From positions 434,001 to 498,000 of the forward strand of contig NZ_SGNY01000004.1 in assembly GCF_007002745.1 (NCBI RefSeq): a stretch of DNA of 64,000 nt. The letters run 5' to 3'. Below the pieces are notes generated by a model. It was not told the DNA's origin. It saw only the letters and a program-made list of their open reading frames with translations, and did not search any database. Of this stretch, positions 18,994-26,918 are shown piece by piece; position 1 is the stretch's first letter; each line of letters begins with the position of its first letter. This DNA comes from Martinezella rhizogenes. Its GTDB lineage: Bacteria > Pseudomonadota > Alphaproteobacteria > Rhizobiales > Rhizobiaceae. Both the position numbers and the translations under genes were made by a program.

Positions 18994-20514
18994 TCAAGCC
19001 CCGGCCGGGCTATGCACAATATTGATCGATGCAAGCTGCATGATCTTCTCCTCCGTCATGTCCTCTCCCTGCACCTCACCGGCAATGCGCCCTTCGCGCA
19101 CGACCAGCACGCGATCGCTGACGCCGATGAGTTCCGGCAGCTCCGAGGATATGACCACCACGCCGACGCCTTCGCGCGCCAGTTCCCGTATCTGGCGGTG
19201 GATTTCGGCCTTTGCACCCACATCCACCCCGCGCGTCGGTTCATCCAGAAAGACGACCTCGGGTTCCACCGAGAGCATCTTTGCCAGAGCCACTTTCTGC
19301 TGGTTGCCACCGCTCAAGGTGGAGACAGCGTCGCCAACGCTATTGGCCCGCAATTTCAGCCGCTTGCCCAACTCATCGGCGCGCTTCATTTCCTTGCGCC
19401 GCTCGATGAAGCCCATGCCGTTCGATATCCTGCCGACATCGAGTGCCGAGACATTTTCGGCGATGGACATATTGAGGAAAAGCCCGTCACCCTTGCGATC
19501 CTCGGACAGGTAGACGAGCCCCTCGCGGATGCTGTCGCGATAGTCCTTGAGCCTCAGCGGCCGACCGCGCAGCGTAACTTCGCCGCTGGGTTTCCCTTCC
19601 AGCCGGCAAACCGCTCGTGCGATCTCGCTTCGGCCCGCACCGATCAGACCGGCAAGACCGAGGATTTCACCGCGACGCAGATCGAAATCGACATCAAAAA
19701 CCCGCTTTCCTTCGTTCAATCCCCGAACGGACAGAATGACTTCGTCCGACTTTTCATCGTCCGAGAGTTTCAGCGGATAAAGCTTATCCAGAACCCGCCC
19801 GACCATGCTGTTGACGACCTCCTCCGGGGAAATCTCCGCGATATTCGCCGTCTTGATGTGACAACCGTCGCGCATGACAGTGATGCGGTCGCAATGCTCG
19901 AAAATCTCCGCCATCCGGTGCGAAATATAGATGATCGCAATCCCGCGTTCCGCCAGCCGATGCATGATACGAAAAAGCGTCTGGGCTTCAGTTTCGGTCA
20001 GAGCCGCCGTCGGCTCATCCAGGATCAGGATACGGCAATCCAGCGTCAGCGCCTTGGCGATTTCGACTATCTGCTGTTGCGAGATCGACAGATCACCGGC
20101 GCGGCTGGCGGGGTCGATATCGCCGATTTCCCGCAGGATGGTTGCGGCCCGCTTGCCGAGATCGCGATAATTCATGAACAAGGAGCGGCTTTGGCCCGTC
20201 TCCGACATGAACATGTTCTCGGCAACCGAAATTTCCGGGCAAAGGGCAATTTCCTGATGGACAAAACCGATGCCGAGCCGGTTCGCCGCATTGGGCGAAG
20301 ATATCCGCACCGGTTTGCCGTCCAGCAGGATTTCGCCGCCATCCGGCTGCAGAATGCCATCGATAATATGCATCAGCGTCGACTTGCCGGCACCGTTTTC
20401 ACCCGCCAGCGCGTGGATTTCACCACGCCGCAATTCGAGTGCGGCACTGCGCAACGCCCGCACGGGGCCGAACGCCTTATGAATATTCGTCATGCTGAGG
20501 ATGACCTCGCCCAT
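18994..20514 (-). CDS. sugar ABC transporter ATP-binding protein, RbsA-like
   Basis: A 506-residue tandem ATPase. The first half has Walker A AGENGAGKST (near 36), signature SISQQQ and Walker B ILILDEPTAAL. The second half has a degenerate Walker A (GLAGLIGAGRSE), a proper signature LSGGNQQK and VFLDEPTRGVDVGAK. This double-domain layout with one weak site is normal for RbsA/MglA/LsrA. It powers import with the permease 12 bp downstream. Confidence 0.92.
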   Translation of the reverse strand: MGEVILSMTNIHKAFGPVRALRSAALELRRGEIHALAGENGAGKSTLMHIIDGILQPDGGEILLDGKPVRISSPNAANRLGIGFVHQEIALCPEISVAENMFMSETGQSRSLFMNYRDLGKRAATILREIGDIDPASRAGDLSISQQQIVEIAKALTLDCRILILDEPTAALTETEAQTLFRIMHRLAERGIAIIYISHRMAEIFEHCDRITVMRDGCHIKTANIAEISPEEVVNSMVGRVLDKLYPLKLSDDEKSDEVILSVRGLNEGKRVFDVDFDLRRGEILGLAGLIGAGRSEIARAVCRLEGKPSGEVTLRGRPLRLKDYRDSIREGLVYLSEDRKGDGLFLNMSIAENVSALDVGRISNGMGFIERRKEMKRADELGKRLKLRANSVGDAVSTLSGGNQQKVALAKMLSVEPEVVFLDEPTRGVDVGAKAEIHRQIRELAREGVGVVVISSELPELIGVSDRVLVVREGRIAGEVQGEDMTEEKIMQLASINIVHSPAGA

Positions 20515-20583
20515 AACGCCCTCCCGAAGCTGCTTCCCATTTGACCGGCGAGGCTCAAACCCCGCCGGTTCAAGGGCGACGCG

Positions 20584-21597
20584 TCAGCGCCCCTTCATAT
20601 AGTCGTTGAGATCAAACGAAGCGGCATTCGCCTTGGTAATCACGGCAAAACCATTGTCCATCGACGGAACCTGCATCGGGTTGAAGCCCGACACCTTATA
20701 GTCGTTGAACGGGTCGATCAGATCCGAATGGGCACCCAGAAAGGTGTTCATGAAACCCATAAAGCCCTGTACGCCCTGATTAGGATTGATGGACATGTAG
20801 ATATTGCCCTGCTTGATATGCTCGAGCGTCGCAGGCGTAATGTCCGCGTGCAGGATCAGGACCTTCTTCTTTGCCTCCATAACAGCGGCCGTCGCGCCTT
20901 CGGCCGAACCGGCCTCGGGAATCCACAGGGCGCCCAGATTGGGGTTGGCCTGCAACAATGCGCCAGTTGCCTGATAGGCGAGGTTCGAATCCTGATTGGT
21001 CGCCTGACGGCCAACCAGCTTCATCTGCGGGTAGGTGCGCCCCATATAATCGATGAGGGCGGTGACGCGCAGATCGTGGTTACTCTGGCCCGGATTTTCC
21101 AGAACCGCATATTCGCCTTTTTCGCCGATCTTCTTGACGATTTCATCAGCCGCGAATTTCGCCTCGGCAACATTGTCCGAGGTGATATAGGCGGTGCGCT
21201 TCGACTTCGGAGAGTCAGCCGCGAAGGTCGTCACCGACACACCTGAGGCAATAGCCTTGTTGATCGGTTCGATGAAGGGATCAGCCTGCATTGGATGCAG
21301 CAAAATGCCTTTCGGCTTTTTCACCAGTTCCTGTTCGAAGGACGCGATCTGCTTGGTGATGTCATATTCGGGCGTGCCAGTGAAAACAGCCTCACAGCCA
21401 AGCGCCTTGGCGGCCTGCTTGAACCCTTCAAAGACCGGCACCCAATAGGGGTGGCTGGAAACCATGACGTTCATCACATAGGTCTCACCCGGTTCGCAGG
21501 CGAATTTGCCCGCAGCGGCGGCCGGTGAAGCCACGCCAGCGGAAACCGCCACGGCAAAAACACCCGCGGCAACGGTCGATTTCAGAAAAGCCAACAT
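20584..21597 (-). CDS. sugar ABC transporter substrate-binding protein, RbsB-like
   Basis: A 337-residue periplasmic binding protein and the first gene of the operon. A Sec signal peptide occupies about residues 1-29 (hydrophobic VAAGVFAVAVSAGVA, cleavage near AAAAG). The mature part shows the Peripla_BP_4 pattern (VFEGFKQAAKALGCEAVFTG, ILLHPMQADPFIEPINKAIASG). The ribosome site GGGAGGGG precedes ATG. It sets the substrate range of the operon. Confidence 0.9.
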   Translation of the reverse strand: MLAFLKSTVAAGVFAVAVSAGVASPAAAAGKFACEPGETYVMNVMVSSHPYWVPVFEGFKQAAKALGCEAVFTGTPEYDITKQIASFEQELVKKPKGILLHPMQADPFIEPINKAIASGVSVTTFAADSPKSKRTAYITSDNVAEAKFAADEIVKKIGEKGEYAVLENPGQSNHDLRVTALIDYMGRTYPQMKLVGRQATNQDSNLAYQATGALLQANPNLGALWIPEAGSAEGATAAVMEAKKKVLILHADITPATLEHIKQGNIYMSINPNQGVQGFMGFMNTFLGAHSDLIDPFNDYKVSGFNPMQVPSMDNGFAVITKANAASFDLNDYMKGR

Positions 21598-21627
21598 ATT
21601 CCCCTCCCAAGGACAATGAGCTAGTCC

Positions 21628-21734
21628 GCAATAAATTTTGAACTTTGTAATTTATTGCATGAGTATGAGATATCCGCAAACCGAGTGGGCGTCAATGTGG
21701 TTTGAATTTTATTTTGTTATGTGAAATTTATTGC
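21628..21734 (-). promoter_or_regulatory. putative SorC-type operator region of the polyol operon
   Basis: GCAATAAATT at 21628-21637 and AATTTATTGC at 21649-21658 are perfect 10-bp inverted arms with 11 nt between them. A third copy of AATTTATTGC lies at 21725-21734. The region is AT-rich and starts 31 bp upstream of the binding-protein ATG. A wide-spaced palindrome plus a distal site fits a tetrameric SorC repressor looping the promoter; the regulator is encoded in the operon. Confidence 0.6.
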
Positions 21735-21881
21735 AATCAACGCAAACGTTGTCGGGGAAGATTGGCGATAAGGTCCCATCGGGGGCAATCTGCCGCTTGC
21801 GGATATTCACGCTTCGAGACGTTGTGAAAACCTCTTGCGGATCATGTGGGGAGATTGAACTGACGCAGGCCAGAAACGAAA

Positions 21882-21914
21882 AAAGGGTTTCTGATCACTC
21901 AGAAACCCTTTTCA
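21882..21914 (-). terminator. intrinsic terminator, originally of tRNA-Val
   Basis: AAAAGGGTTTCTGA and its complement form a long stem around 21882-21914; on the minus strand it ends in TTTTTT. It sits directly behind the tRNA fragment in the left attachment repeat, so before island insertion it was the terminator of the tRNA-Val gene now 21 kb away. Confidence 0.75.
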
Positions 21915-21916
21915 TG

Positions 21917-21972
21917 AATTCGGATGGTGGGCGTGACAGGGATTGAACCTGTGACCCCTACGATGTCAACGT
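21917..21972. repeat. left attachment site (56-bp direct repeat, tRNA-Val 3' fragment)
   Basis: These 56 bp are identical to 42935-42990. Positions 21925-21972 reproduce the 3' 48 nt of tRNA-Val (minus strand), from the anticodon stem-loop to CCA. The match stops in the anticodon stem, the usual crossover position of tyrosine integrases at tRNA genes. This is the distal island end; the fragment lacks the 5' half and cannot be a tRNA. Confidence 0.9.
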
Positions 21973-22205
21973 CTATGAACATCAACGAATACAGAGCTAG
22001 CTGATAGCAAATGCTACTACCGCCTGCCAGCAGCTATCCACCATTACCAACAGTTTCCAGAGGTTCACGTGTCACCCGCGTGTAGGTGCCCGCGCGATCA
22101 CTGTCTCGGGAACGAAGGCGTGTCCGCGGCTCGCAGCTGGGGCTCATCTTTACGACCTCGCCCATTTTACGGCTAAAGAACAGCATCCATAGGAATCCTC
22201 AGTCG

Positions 22206-22904
22206 ATGTCACAAAATAGCAAAGAAGCATTAGCGGTCAACAGTAAGGAACACGTCGAAAAAGCGATAACCACTGCTCAAAAGCACTCGTTCGCAAAAGC
22301 GCCGTCGCAAAAGGTTGGCGCTATCCAAAAACTCGTAGGTCAGCTCACCACTGCCGAACCTTACAACCACAATGGTTTTGTGTGGGCGAAAAGGCCACAA
22401 GCTTGGTGGGTTAGTACACTTGGCTTTTCGGTAGAAACGTTCCGCCGACTGATCTCTAAACCGCCGTTCGTTCGGGAATGTGTTTTAGACCCTGATACAG
22501 GCAAGAAAGTTACACTCATTCGTGAAGGCGTTTACGGGGTAAAAACCAAGAAGCACGTCCAAAATATCCTTGCCAAAATATGGCTGTCCAAAACTGGTCG
22601 GAGGATAAATGGTGCCCAATATGGCCATTTGGGTGGCCTTGCAGACGAGTGGGGTATGGAGAAAGCTCCAGAGATATTCAAGCTCGTCCTAAACGATGTA
22701 CCAGCATTTATGGCGGGAGCAAAAATTCAGATCGCACTACTCGGTGACGAAGGCTACTTCCGATACTATGATGATTTCCCTCCGACGAGCTTCATTCTAC
22801 GCTTTAACTCCGTCGGAATAGAAATGCATTTGATGAAAGAGCAAAAGGCTTACTCGGCGAAAAGCAGTCAAAAGACGCTATCAACGCTGACACACATCAA
22901 ATGA
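22206..22904 (+). CDS. hypothetical island protein
   Basis: I do not recognise this 232-residue protein. The start at ATG 22206 (MSQNSKEALAVNSKEH) has AGGAA upstream; the longer frame from 22086 begins with low-complexity arginine-rich sequence. The N-terminal 60 residues are lysine-rich and helical. Residues about 65-150 include GFSVETFRRLISKPPFVRE, which looks like a helix-turn-helix, and a C-terminal aromatic-rich part (GYFRYYDDFPPTSF). It is the first gene inside the left end of the island. A role in DNA binding or element maintenance is possible but not shown. Confidence 0.6.
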   Translation: MSQNSKEALAVNSKEHVEKAITTAQKHSFAKAPSQKVGAIQKLVGQLTTAEPYNHNGFVWAKRPQAWWVSTLGFSVETFRRLISKPPFVRECVLDPDTGKKVTLIREGVYGVKTKKHVQNILAKIWLSKTGRRINGAQYGHLGGLADEWGMEKAPEIFKLVLNDVPAFMAGAKIQIALLGDEGYFRYYDDFPPTSFILRFNSVGIEMHLMKEQKAYSAKSSQKTLSTLTHIK

Positions 22905-22905
22905 C

Positions 22906-22997
22906 CGAATGCATTATGCCCCCTATTGTAATATAAGATACCTATTTCTATCTTATATTACAGGGGACATAATATTTCGGTCAAAGATAGAAATAGG
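22906..22997. other. overlapping alternative stem-loops
   Basis: TGTAATATAAGATA at 22927-22940 pairs perfectly with 22949-22962. The pairing continues imperfectly outward to about 22906 and 22980. The loop and right arm (CCTATTTCTATCTT, 22941-22954) also pair perfectly with 22984-22997. The two stems share bases and cannot form together. The 367-bp gap 22905-23271 holds no other gene I can support. Confidence 0.6.
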
Positions 22998-23271
22998 CCA
23001 TACGCTCGGCAAGCCTCGCTATGGAGACGGGAAGAAACTTGAGCTTTCGGAGAAATTCCTTACCCGAAATAACAGGTTACAAGCTACGGGTTAGAGACAC
23101 ACATTGGCGGAACATAGCGTTTTCAGCTATCTCCTTTCAGCAAAAGAAAATTTCATTTTTTTTAATTGGGTGAAAGCGTTCTAATTTCTTGAATAGACAG
23201 ATTTGCTAGCTATCGTCCTTATTGGGTCGCTCGATGATGGATGACCTCCCTGTAACAACAAGGAGGTTTGA

Positions 23272-23709
23272 ATGCCCGACATAAAATCTTTATTACCTGC
23301 AATCGACGCATGGACCGCCAGCTCATTGCTCCAAAAAGCTGTACGGCGTGGCGAGACAGAATACGCCCAAGCGGCGGCCATCAACTTCCACAAACTACGA
23401 GGCAATGCAATCTGGCGACGATTAACACTCATCGCCTATGAAGACATCGGCATCGGCGATCTCCCCCTTTGCGGCGACATTGCGCGATATGCGATTGATC
23501 GAAACGTCCGGAGACAAGCTGGAACAGATGGTGAGATAATTTTAGAGCTCACAAAGCAGATGAGCACAGCACCTAAGAATCGAGAGACCGACTACCTGAT
23601 ATGCACCGCTAAGCAGGCCACCTTCACAGAGGGCCTCAGAGCGTCCGTGGCGGGGAGGTCAATAGCGCAGATGGGGAGACAGCCACCGACCCCCGCACGC
23701 CGCTCCTAG
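23272..23709 (+). pseudogene. hypothetical protein, N-terminal part of a frameshifted gene
   Basis: A 145-residue frame with a very strong ribosome site (AAGGAGGT) at its ATG. Residues 15-110 look like a helical domain (SLLQKAVRRGETEYAQAAAINFHKLRG, LTLIAYEDIGIGD) that faintly recalls the lid and C-terminal region of RarA/MgsA-type clamp-loader ATPases, but it has no Walker motifs. The last 25 residues (GRSIAQMGRQPPTPARRS) are low quality. The frame that continues downstream is open from 23613 and reads sensibly across the end of this one, so a single-base shift between about 23613 and 23705 probably split one gene of about 360 codons. Confidence 0.55.
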
Positions 23710-23729
23710 AGCGCGCTACGGCAGCGTGG

Positions 23730-24362
23730 ATGGCATCCGGTATCAACGGAGGCGGGCCACGTGTTCTATCGAAGGGTGATTTACCAAGCCTAATGCGGGC
23801 ATTGGAAGAAATTGGTTTGCCACCCGGTGTGTCCACCGCAATCGAGGGGGCTTCTGAAAAGACTCTCGAGCCAATCGTTGTGATGGTGGCTCTGTTATGG
23901 GTAGCTATTCGCGAAACACGTGAAGCGCCAATGATATTACGGGAGCCCGCGCCACGGTCAGTGCTATGCGGAGGTTTGCCGAGTTACACCTTCGACAAAC
24001 ATACCCGATTGGGAAAGCAAGCCATAAGACAACTTTTACGCGAGAGCAGCGTCGTCAGGGACTGCATTGCTGACTTTGTGCCTGAGTATAAAGCGATCGA
24101 AGTGGCAAGCATGGCCGCATTCTATGCAGATGCGATAGCCTTGAACCACAGGATAACTTGGACCAAATCCGACGCGCTTTTCGCTCTTGGTCGTAAAACC
24201 GACATGACAAAGATAGGCACACCAGACCCAGGAGTAGAGGCAATCACAAATATAGTGCTCGCCAACCTCGACCACCTCAATGAAATTCGCAGAAGGCTCC
24301 GAGAGGCACCGAAATCTTATAACGGCTTGACCGGAACCGTCGCACTGAGGGATGAAGCATGA
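23730..24362 (+). pseudogene. hypothetical protein, C-terminal part of the same frameshifted gene
   Basis: 210 residues from the first ATG, but the frame is open and coding-like from 23613 (DPRTPLLERATAAW leads into MASGING), which supports a frameshift from the preceding piece. Helical sequence with LPSLMRALEEIGLPPGVSTA and GLPSYTFDKHTRLGKQAIRQLL; no recognised domain. Its stop overlaps the start of the recombinase at 24359 by 4 nt (ATGA), so the intact gene was coupled to the recombinase. It could still be made as a separate protein. Confidence 0.55.
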
Positions 24363-25357
24363 GCGATCTAACCCACGATAACTCTCATTATCAGGGGTTA
24401 AACCTCCTGAGATTTGAAAGCAGCGAAAATTTGCAATCAATTGCACAAGTCCCTGGTTTGGAATTTTTGGGAAAGTCAGTTCGAGAGTTTGTCTCCCAGA
24501 GTGTTGCGCTCAATACCCGTCGTGCGTATGCGTCAGACGTTGGGCGTTTCGAGCGCTGGGGAGGAGGAATTCCGTGCAGTCCAGAGCTCGTTGCGACGTA
24601 TGTCGCCACCCATGCGAAAACCCATAAAGCAGCCACACTTAGAAGATGGGTCGCGTCACTTTCATACGCCCATAGCGCTATCGGCCTGCAGGACCCTACG
24701 AAGACCAATATTGTTCAGGCAACACTCAAAGGCATCAATCGTTCAGTTGGTGCCGCCCCCAAAATGGTTAATCCTCTTTTGCGGGATGATCTGCTTTCGA
24801 TTCTCGATGCAATGGCAATTAACCCTCGTGATTTCCGCGACAAGGCCTTACTCTTAATCGGATTCGCAGGAGGCTTTCGACGTAGTGAACTAGTTGCCCT
24901 TGACGTCGCTGACATTAAGGTCGTTCGCAGAGGGCTCATAATCAACATTCGCCGTAGCAAGACAGACCAAGAGGGCAACGGCCGACAGATTGCCATCCCG
25001 TTTGGTAGAACTCGTCATTGCCCTGTTGCTGCGTTTGAAGCTTGGCTGGAAACGTCTGGCATCCGGTTCGGGCCCATATTCAGGCCAATCAACCGGCACG
25101 GACGTATTTCGGAGGTACGTTTGCGTGATGGCTCCGTTGCAAAGATAGTGAAAGAGAGAATAAGTGCCATCGGCGTCGATCCGTCGCTCTTCTCTGGTCA
25201 TAGTTTGAGAGCCGGTTTCGCAACAAGCGCAGCACAGGCTGGAGCGTCGAGCTGGCAAATACGCCGCCAAACAGGGCACCAATCAGAGCAGATGCTGGCT
25301 CGCTACATTCGCTTAACGGAGTTGTTCGAGAGCAACGCTGCAAGCGCTGTCTTGTGA
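24359..25357 (+). CDS. tyrosine recombinase, XerC/D-like
   Basis: A 332-residue site-specific recombinase. A SAM-like N-terminal arm-binding domain (VSQSVALNTRRAYASDVGRFERW) spans about 40-130. The catalytic domain has Arg in GFRRSELVAL, Lys in RRSKTDQEG, HSLR, the second His in TGHQS and the nucleophile Tyr at about 316 (ARYIR). It starts by ATGA overlap with the preceding gene. It is distinct from the island integrase at 41.8 kb, so it may belong to an older mobile unit or serve an internal rearrangement. No obvious target site is visible nearby. Confidence 0.85.
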   Translation: MSDLTHDNSHYQGLNLLRFESSENLQSIAQVPGLEFLGKSVREFVSQSVALNTRRAYASDVGRFERWGGGIPCSPELVATYVATHAKTHKAATLRRWVASLSYAHSAIGLQDPTKTNIVQATLKGINRSVGAAPKMVNPLLRDDLLSILDAMAINPRDFRDKALLLIGFAGGFRRSELVALDVADIKVVRRGLIINIRRSKTDQEGNGRQIAIPFGRTRHCPVAAFEAWLETSGIRFGPIFRPINRHGRISEVRLRDGSVAKIVKERISAIGVDPSLFSGHSLRAGFATSAAQAGASSWQIRRQTGHQSEQMLARYIRLTELFESNAASAVL

Positions 25358-25508
25358 AGGTTTACGGGATGTACTGCGAGTCATAGGAGTCAAGTAGTGG
25401 CGATTCGGGATTCAATCGCCGCTATCTAACATTTAGCTGTCAGGATGGAGCCCGTCTTAATTGCGGTCGGCTTCTGACAAGACGATTACTTCTTCCGTGA
25501 GATTTTGC

Positions 25509-25979
25509 TTACAGAGCAAGTGTTGGATTTATATTTCCTATGGTTTCAGGAGGTGTCCCGGTCACATAGTAGTTTCCTGCGTTTTCGAGTTTCTTTAAAA
25601 AGCCACCGTCTCTGTCTGTAAGACCAATTCTTGAAGTCTCAGCGCCTGAAAAATCACAATTCGTAAAGCTGTTATTTTCGATAAAATCCTGCGCTAAGAA
25701 TTTGATGTGGCAATCGATAAATGCGCATCCCTTAAACGACCAAGCTTCCTTTGCAACGACCGCCGTTTTCACTGTGGCATCTCTTAACTCCAGCAACATC
25801 TCCGCTCTGATCTTCTCGTATCTGGAGCCGGCGATGGTACCACCCGTTACTCGTAACCTCGAGCAGCCCAATATAGTTGGTATCGGTTTTTGAGGCTCCG
25901 AGCTTAAGTCGATTTTGATAGTTCTATTTGATGTGTGCCCAACTCCGCTCGCAGCTCTTAATGCACGGCGACAAGCCAT
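25509..25979 (-). CDS. hypothetical protein with pentapeptide-like segment
   Basis: A 156-residue frame of unknown function. The middle (FKGCAFIDCHIKFLAQDFIENNSFTNCDFSGAETS, about 80-115) has the C/N-F-x-x-C rhythm of a short beta-helix or pentapeptide-repeat protein. The first 20 residues (MACRRALRAASGVGHTSNRT) look non-native and overlap the divergent gene at 25928. The gene may start further in or be a 5'-truncated fragment. Confidence 0.45.
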   Translation of the reverse strand: MACRRALRAASGVGHTSNRTIKIDLSSEPQKPIPTILGCSRLRVTGGTIAGSRYEKIRAEMLLELRDATVKTAVVAKEAWSFKGCAFIDCHIKFLAQDFIENNSFTNCDFSGAETSRIGLTDRDGGFLKKLENAGNYYVTGTPPETIGNINPTLAL

Positions 25980-26563
25980 ATACTTGTAAATTCTATTTTT
26001 GTCAGCAGGGTCAGCGTGCGAAATTGCTCAAAATCGTTCTGGTCGAAGAAGGATGGTGTGAGCTAGTTCGTGCGTCTAAGGACATCGCATCCGTCCACGT
26101 GTGGGCTCATCTGGTCGCCGATGTCGAATTCTTCCAGCAATTTCCGAGAGGAGGTTGGAAGAGCCTTCTCATGCAGCGGTATACAATGGGTCCGTTGAGT
26201 GCTGCGTGCTTGATGGAACTCGGCATTCGTAATTATGCCGTCGACGATGTGAAAACGCTCGAAATCCGGCTGTATGGCGAATACTACAACGAAATCCTGA
26301 AACTTGACCTTCAGATCGGTCAAATCATCCGAGAAATGATCGACGATTACGATGATGCCGCAGCACTCAGCGTCGCGGACATGAAGGATGACGTCGTCAA
26401 TCCTATAATAGCTGACCAATACAAAGTGCTGGCGCTGTTGGCTGAGCAGATCGCCAATTCGAAGGTTGATATCGAAACCATCAATGGGAAGATCGCCGCG
26501 CTCGATGCCCGGAAGCGTGAGATCGGTGAAGCAATCATGGCCAGTCGATCATCGACAGTGTAA
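25928..26563 (+). CDS. hypothetical protein with coiled-coil C-terminus
   Basis: A 211-residue protein with no recognised family; ATG at 25961 is an equally likely start. Its 5' end overlaps the opposite-strand gene by about 50 bp. Residues 115-205 (EYYNEILKLDLQIGQIIREMIDDYDD, LALLAEQIANSKVDIETINGKIAALDARKREI) are strongly helical with heptad spacing, so a coiled coil is likely. No membrane segment or catalytic motif is visible. Confidence 0.5.
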   Translation: MMCAQLRSQLLMHGDKPYTCKFYFCQQGQRAKLLKIVLVEEGWCELVRASKDIASVHVWAHLVADVEFFQQFPRGGWKSLLMQRYTMGPLSAACLMELGIRNYAVDDVKTLEIRLYGEYYNEILKLDLQIGQIIREMIDDYDDAAALSVADMKDDVVNPIIADQYKVLALLAEQIANSKVDIETINGKIAALDARKREIGEAIMASRSSTV

Positions 26564-26569
26564 ATTGCT

Positions 26570-26692
26570 CGTCAATCCGTTTGCGTCACCGAAATTTTCA
26601 ATCGTGCAATTCCGTTGCAATCGAATTTATCATCGGATTTCTTTTCGTGCGATTAACTGTGCGTCAATTCGTGCGTCAACGAAATTTCCAAT
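26570..26692. repeat. degenerate GCGTCAA-type direct repeats
   Basis: In the AT-rich 355-bp gap 26564-26918 the word CGTCAA/C occurs at 26570, 26584, 26662 and 26674. The 20-mer at 26583-26602 is nearly repeated at 26673-26692 (18 of 20). They could be binding sites for a DNA-binding protein or leftovers of a small duplication. No gene is supported in this gap. Confidence 0.35.
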
Positions 26693-26885
26693 TAATTTGA
26701 CAAACACTCGTACATAGCCCATATCTCAATACGCCTTGTGTCATTTTATGCAGAGGGGTTTAACCTATTTATTTAGGTATCCCTCAGCCTGGCGTCTGTG
26801 TCGGTGGATTTTGAGCAGCGACAATGTCGTGATCTGATCTTACCGCAGCGGTGAAATGAAGTTCCGCATAGGCCTTAGATTTCGG

Positions 26886-26909
26886 CGGGGACGTATTCGT
26901 ACGTCCCCG
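26886..26909. terminator. stem-loop with TTCG tetraloop after the LOTUS-partner gene
   Basis: CGGGGACGTA, TTCG and TACGTCCCCG form a perfect 10-bp stem with the very stable UUCG tetraloop. It lies 10 bp past the stop of the minus-strand gene ending at 26919. No T tract follows, so it may protect the transcript end rather than terminate by itself. Confidence 0.5.
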
Positions 26910-26918
26910 TTCGCATTT

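Noticed and set aside
19012..20544. 510-codon plus-strand frame opposite the RbsA-like gene
   Set aside because: Antisense shadow; the minus-strand ATPase has all expected motifs.
13266..21597. A true AI-2 (Lsr) uptake system
   Set aside because: Kinase, SorC regulator, importer and aldolase are present, but LsrG is missing, there is only one permease, and a GlpD-like dehydrogenase and reductase are added; a polyol pathway is simpler.
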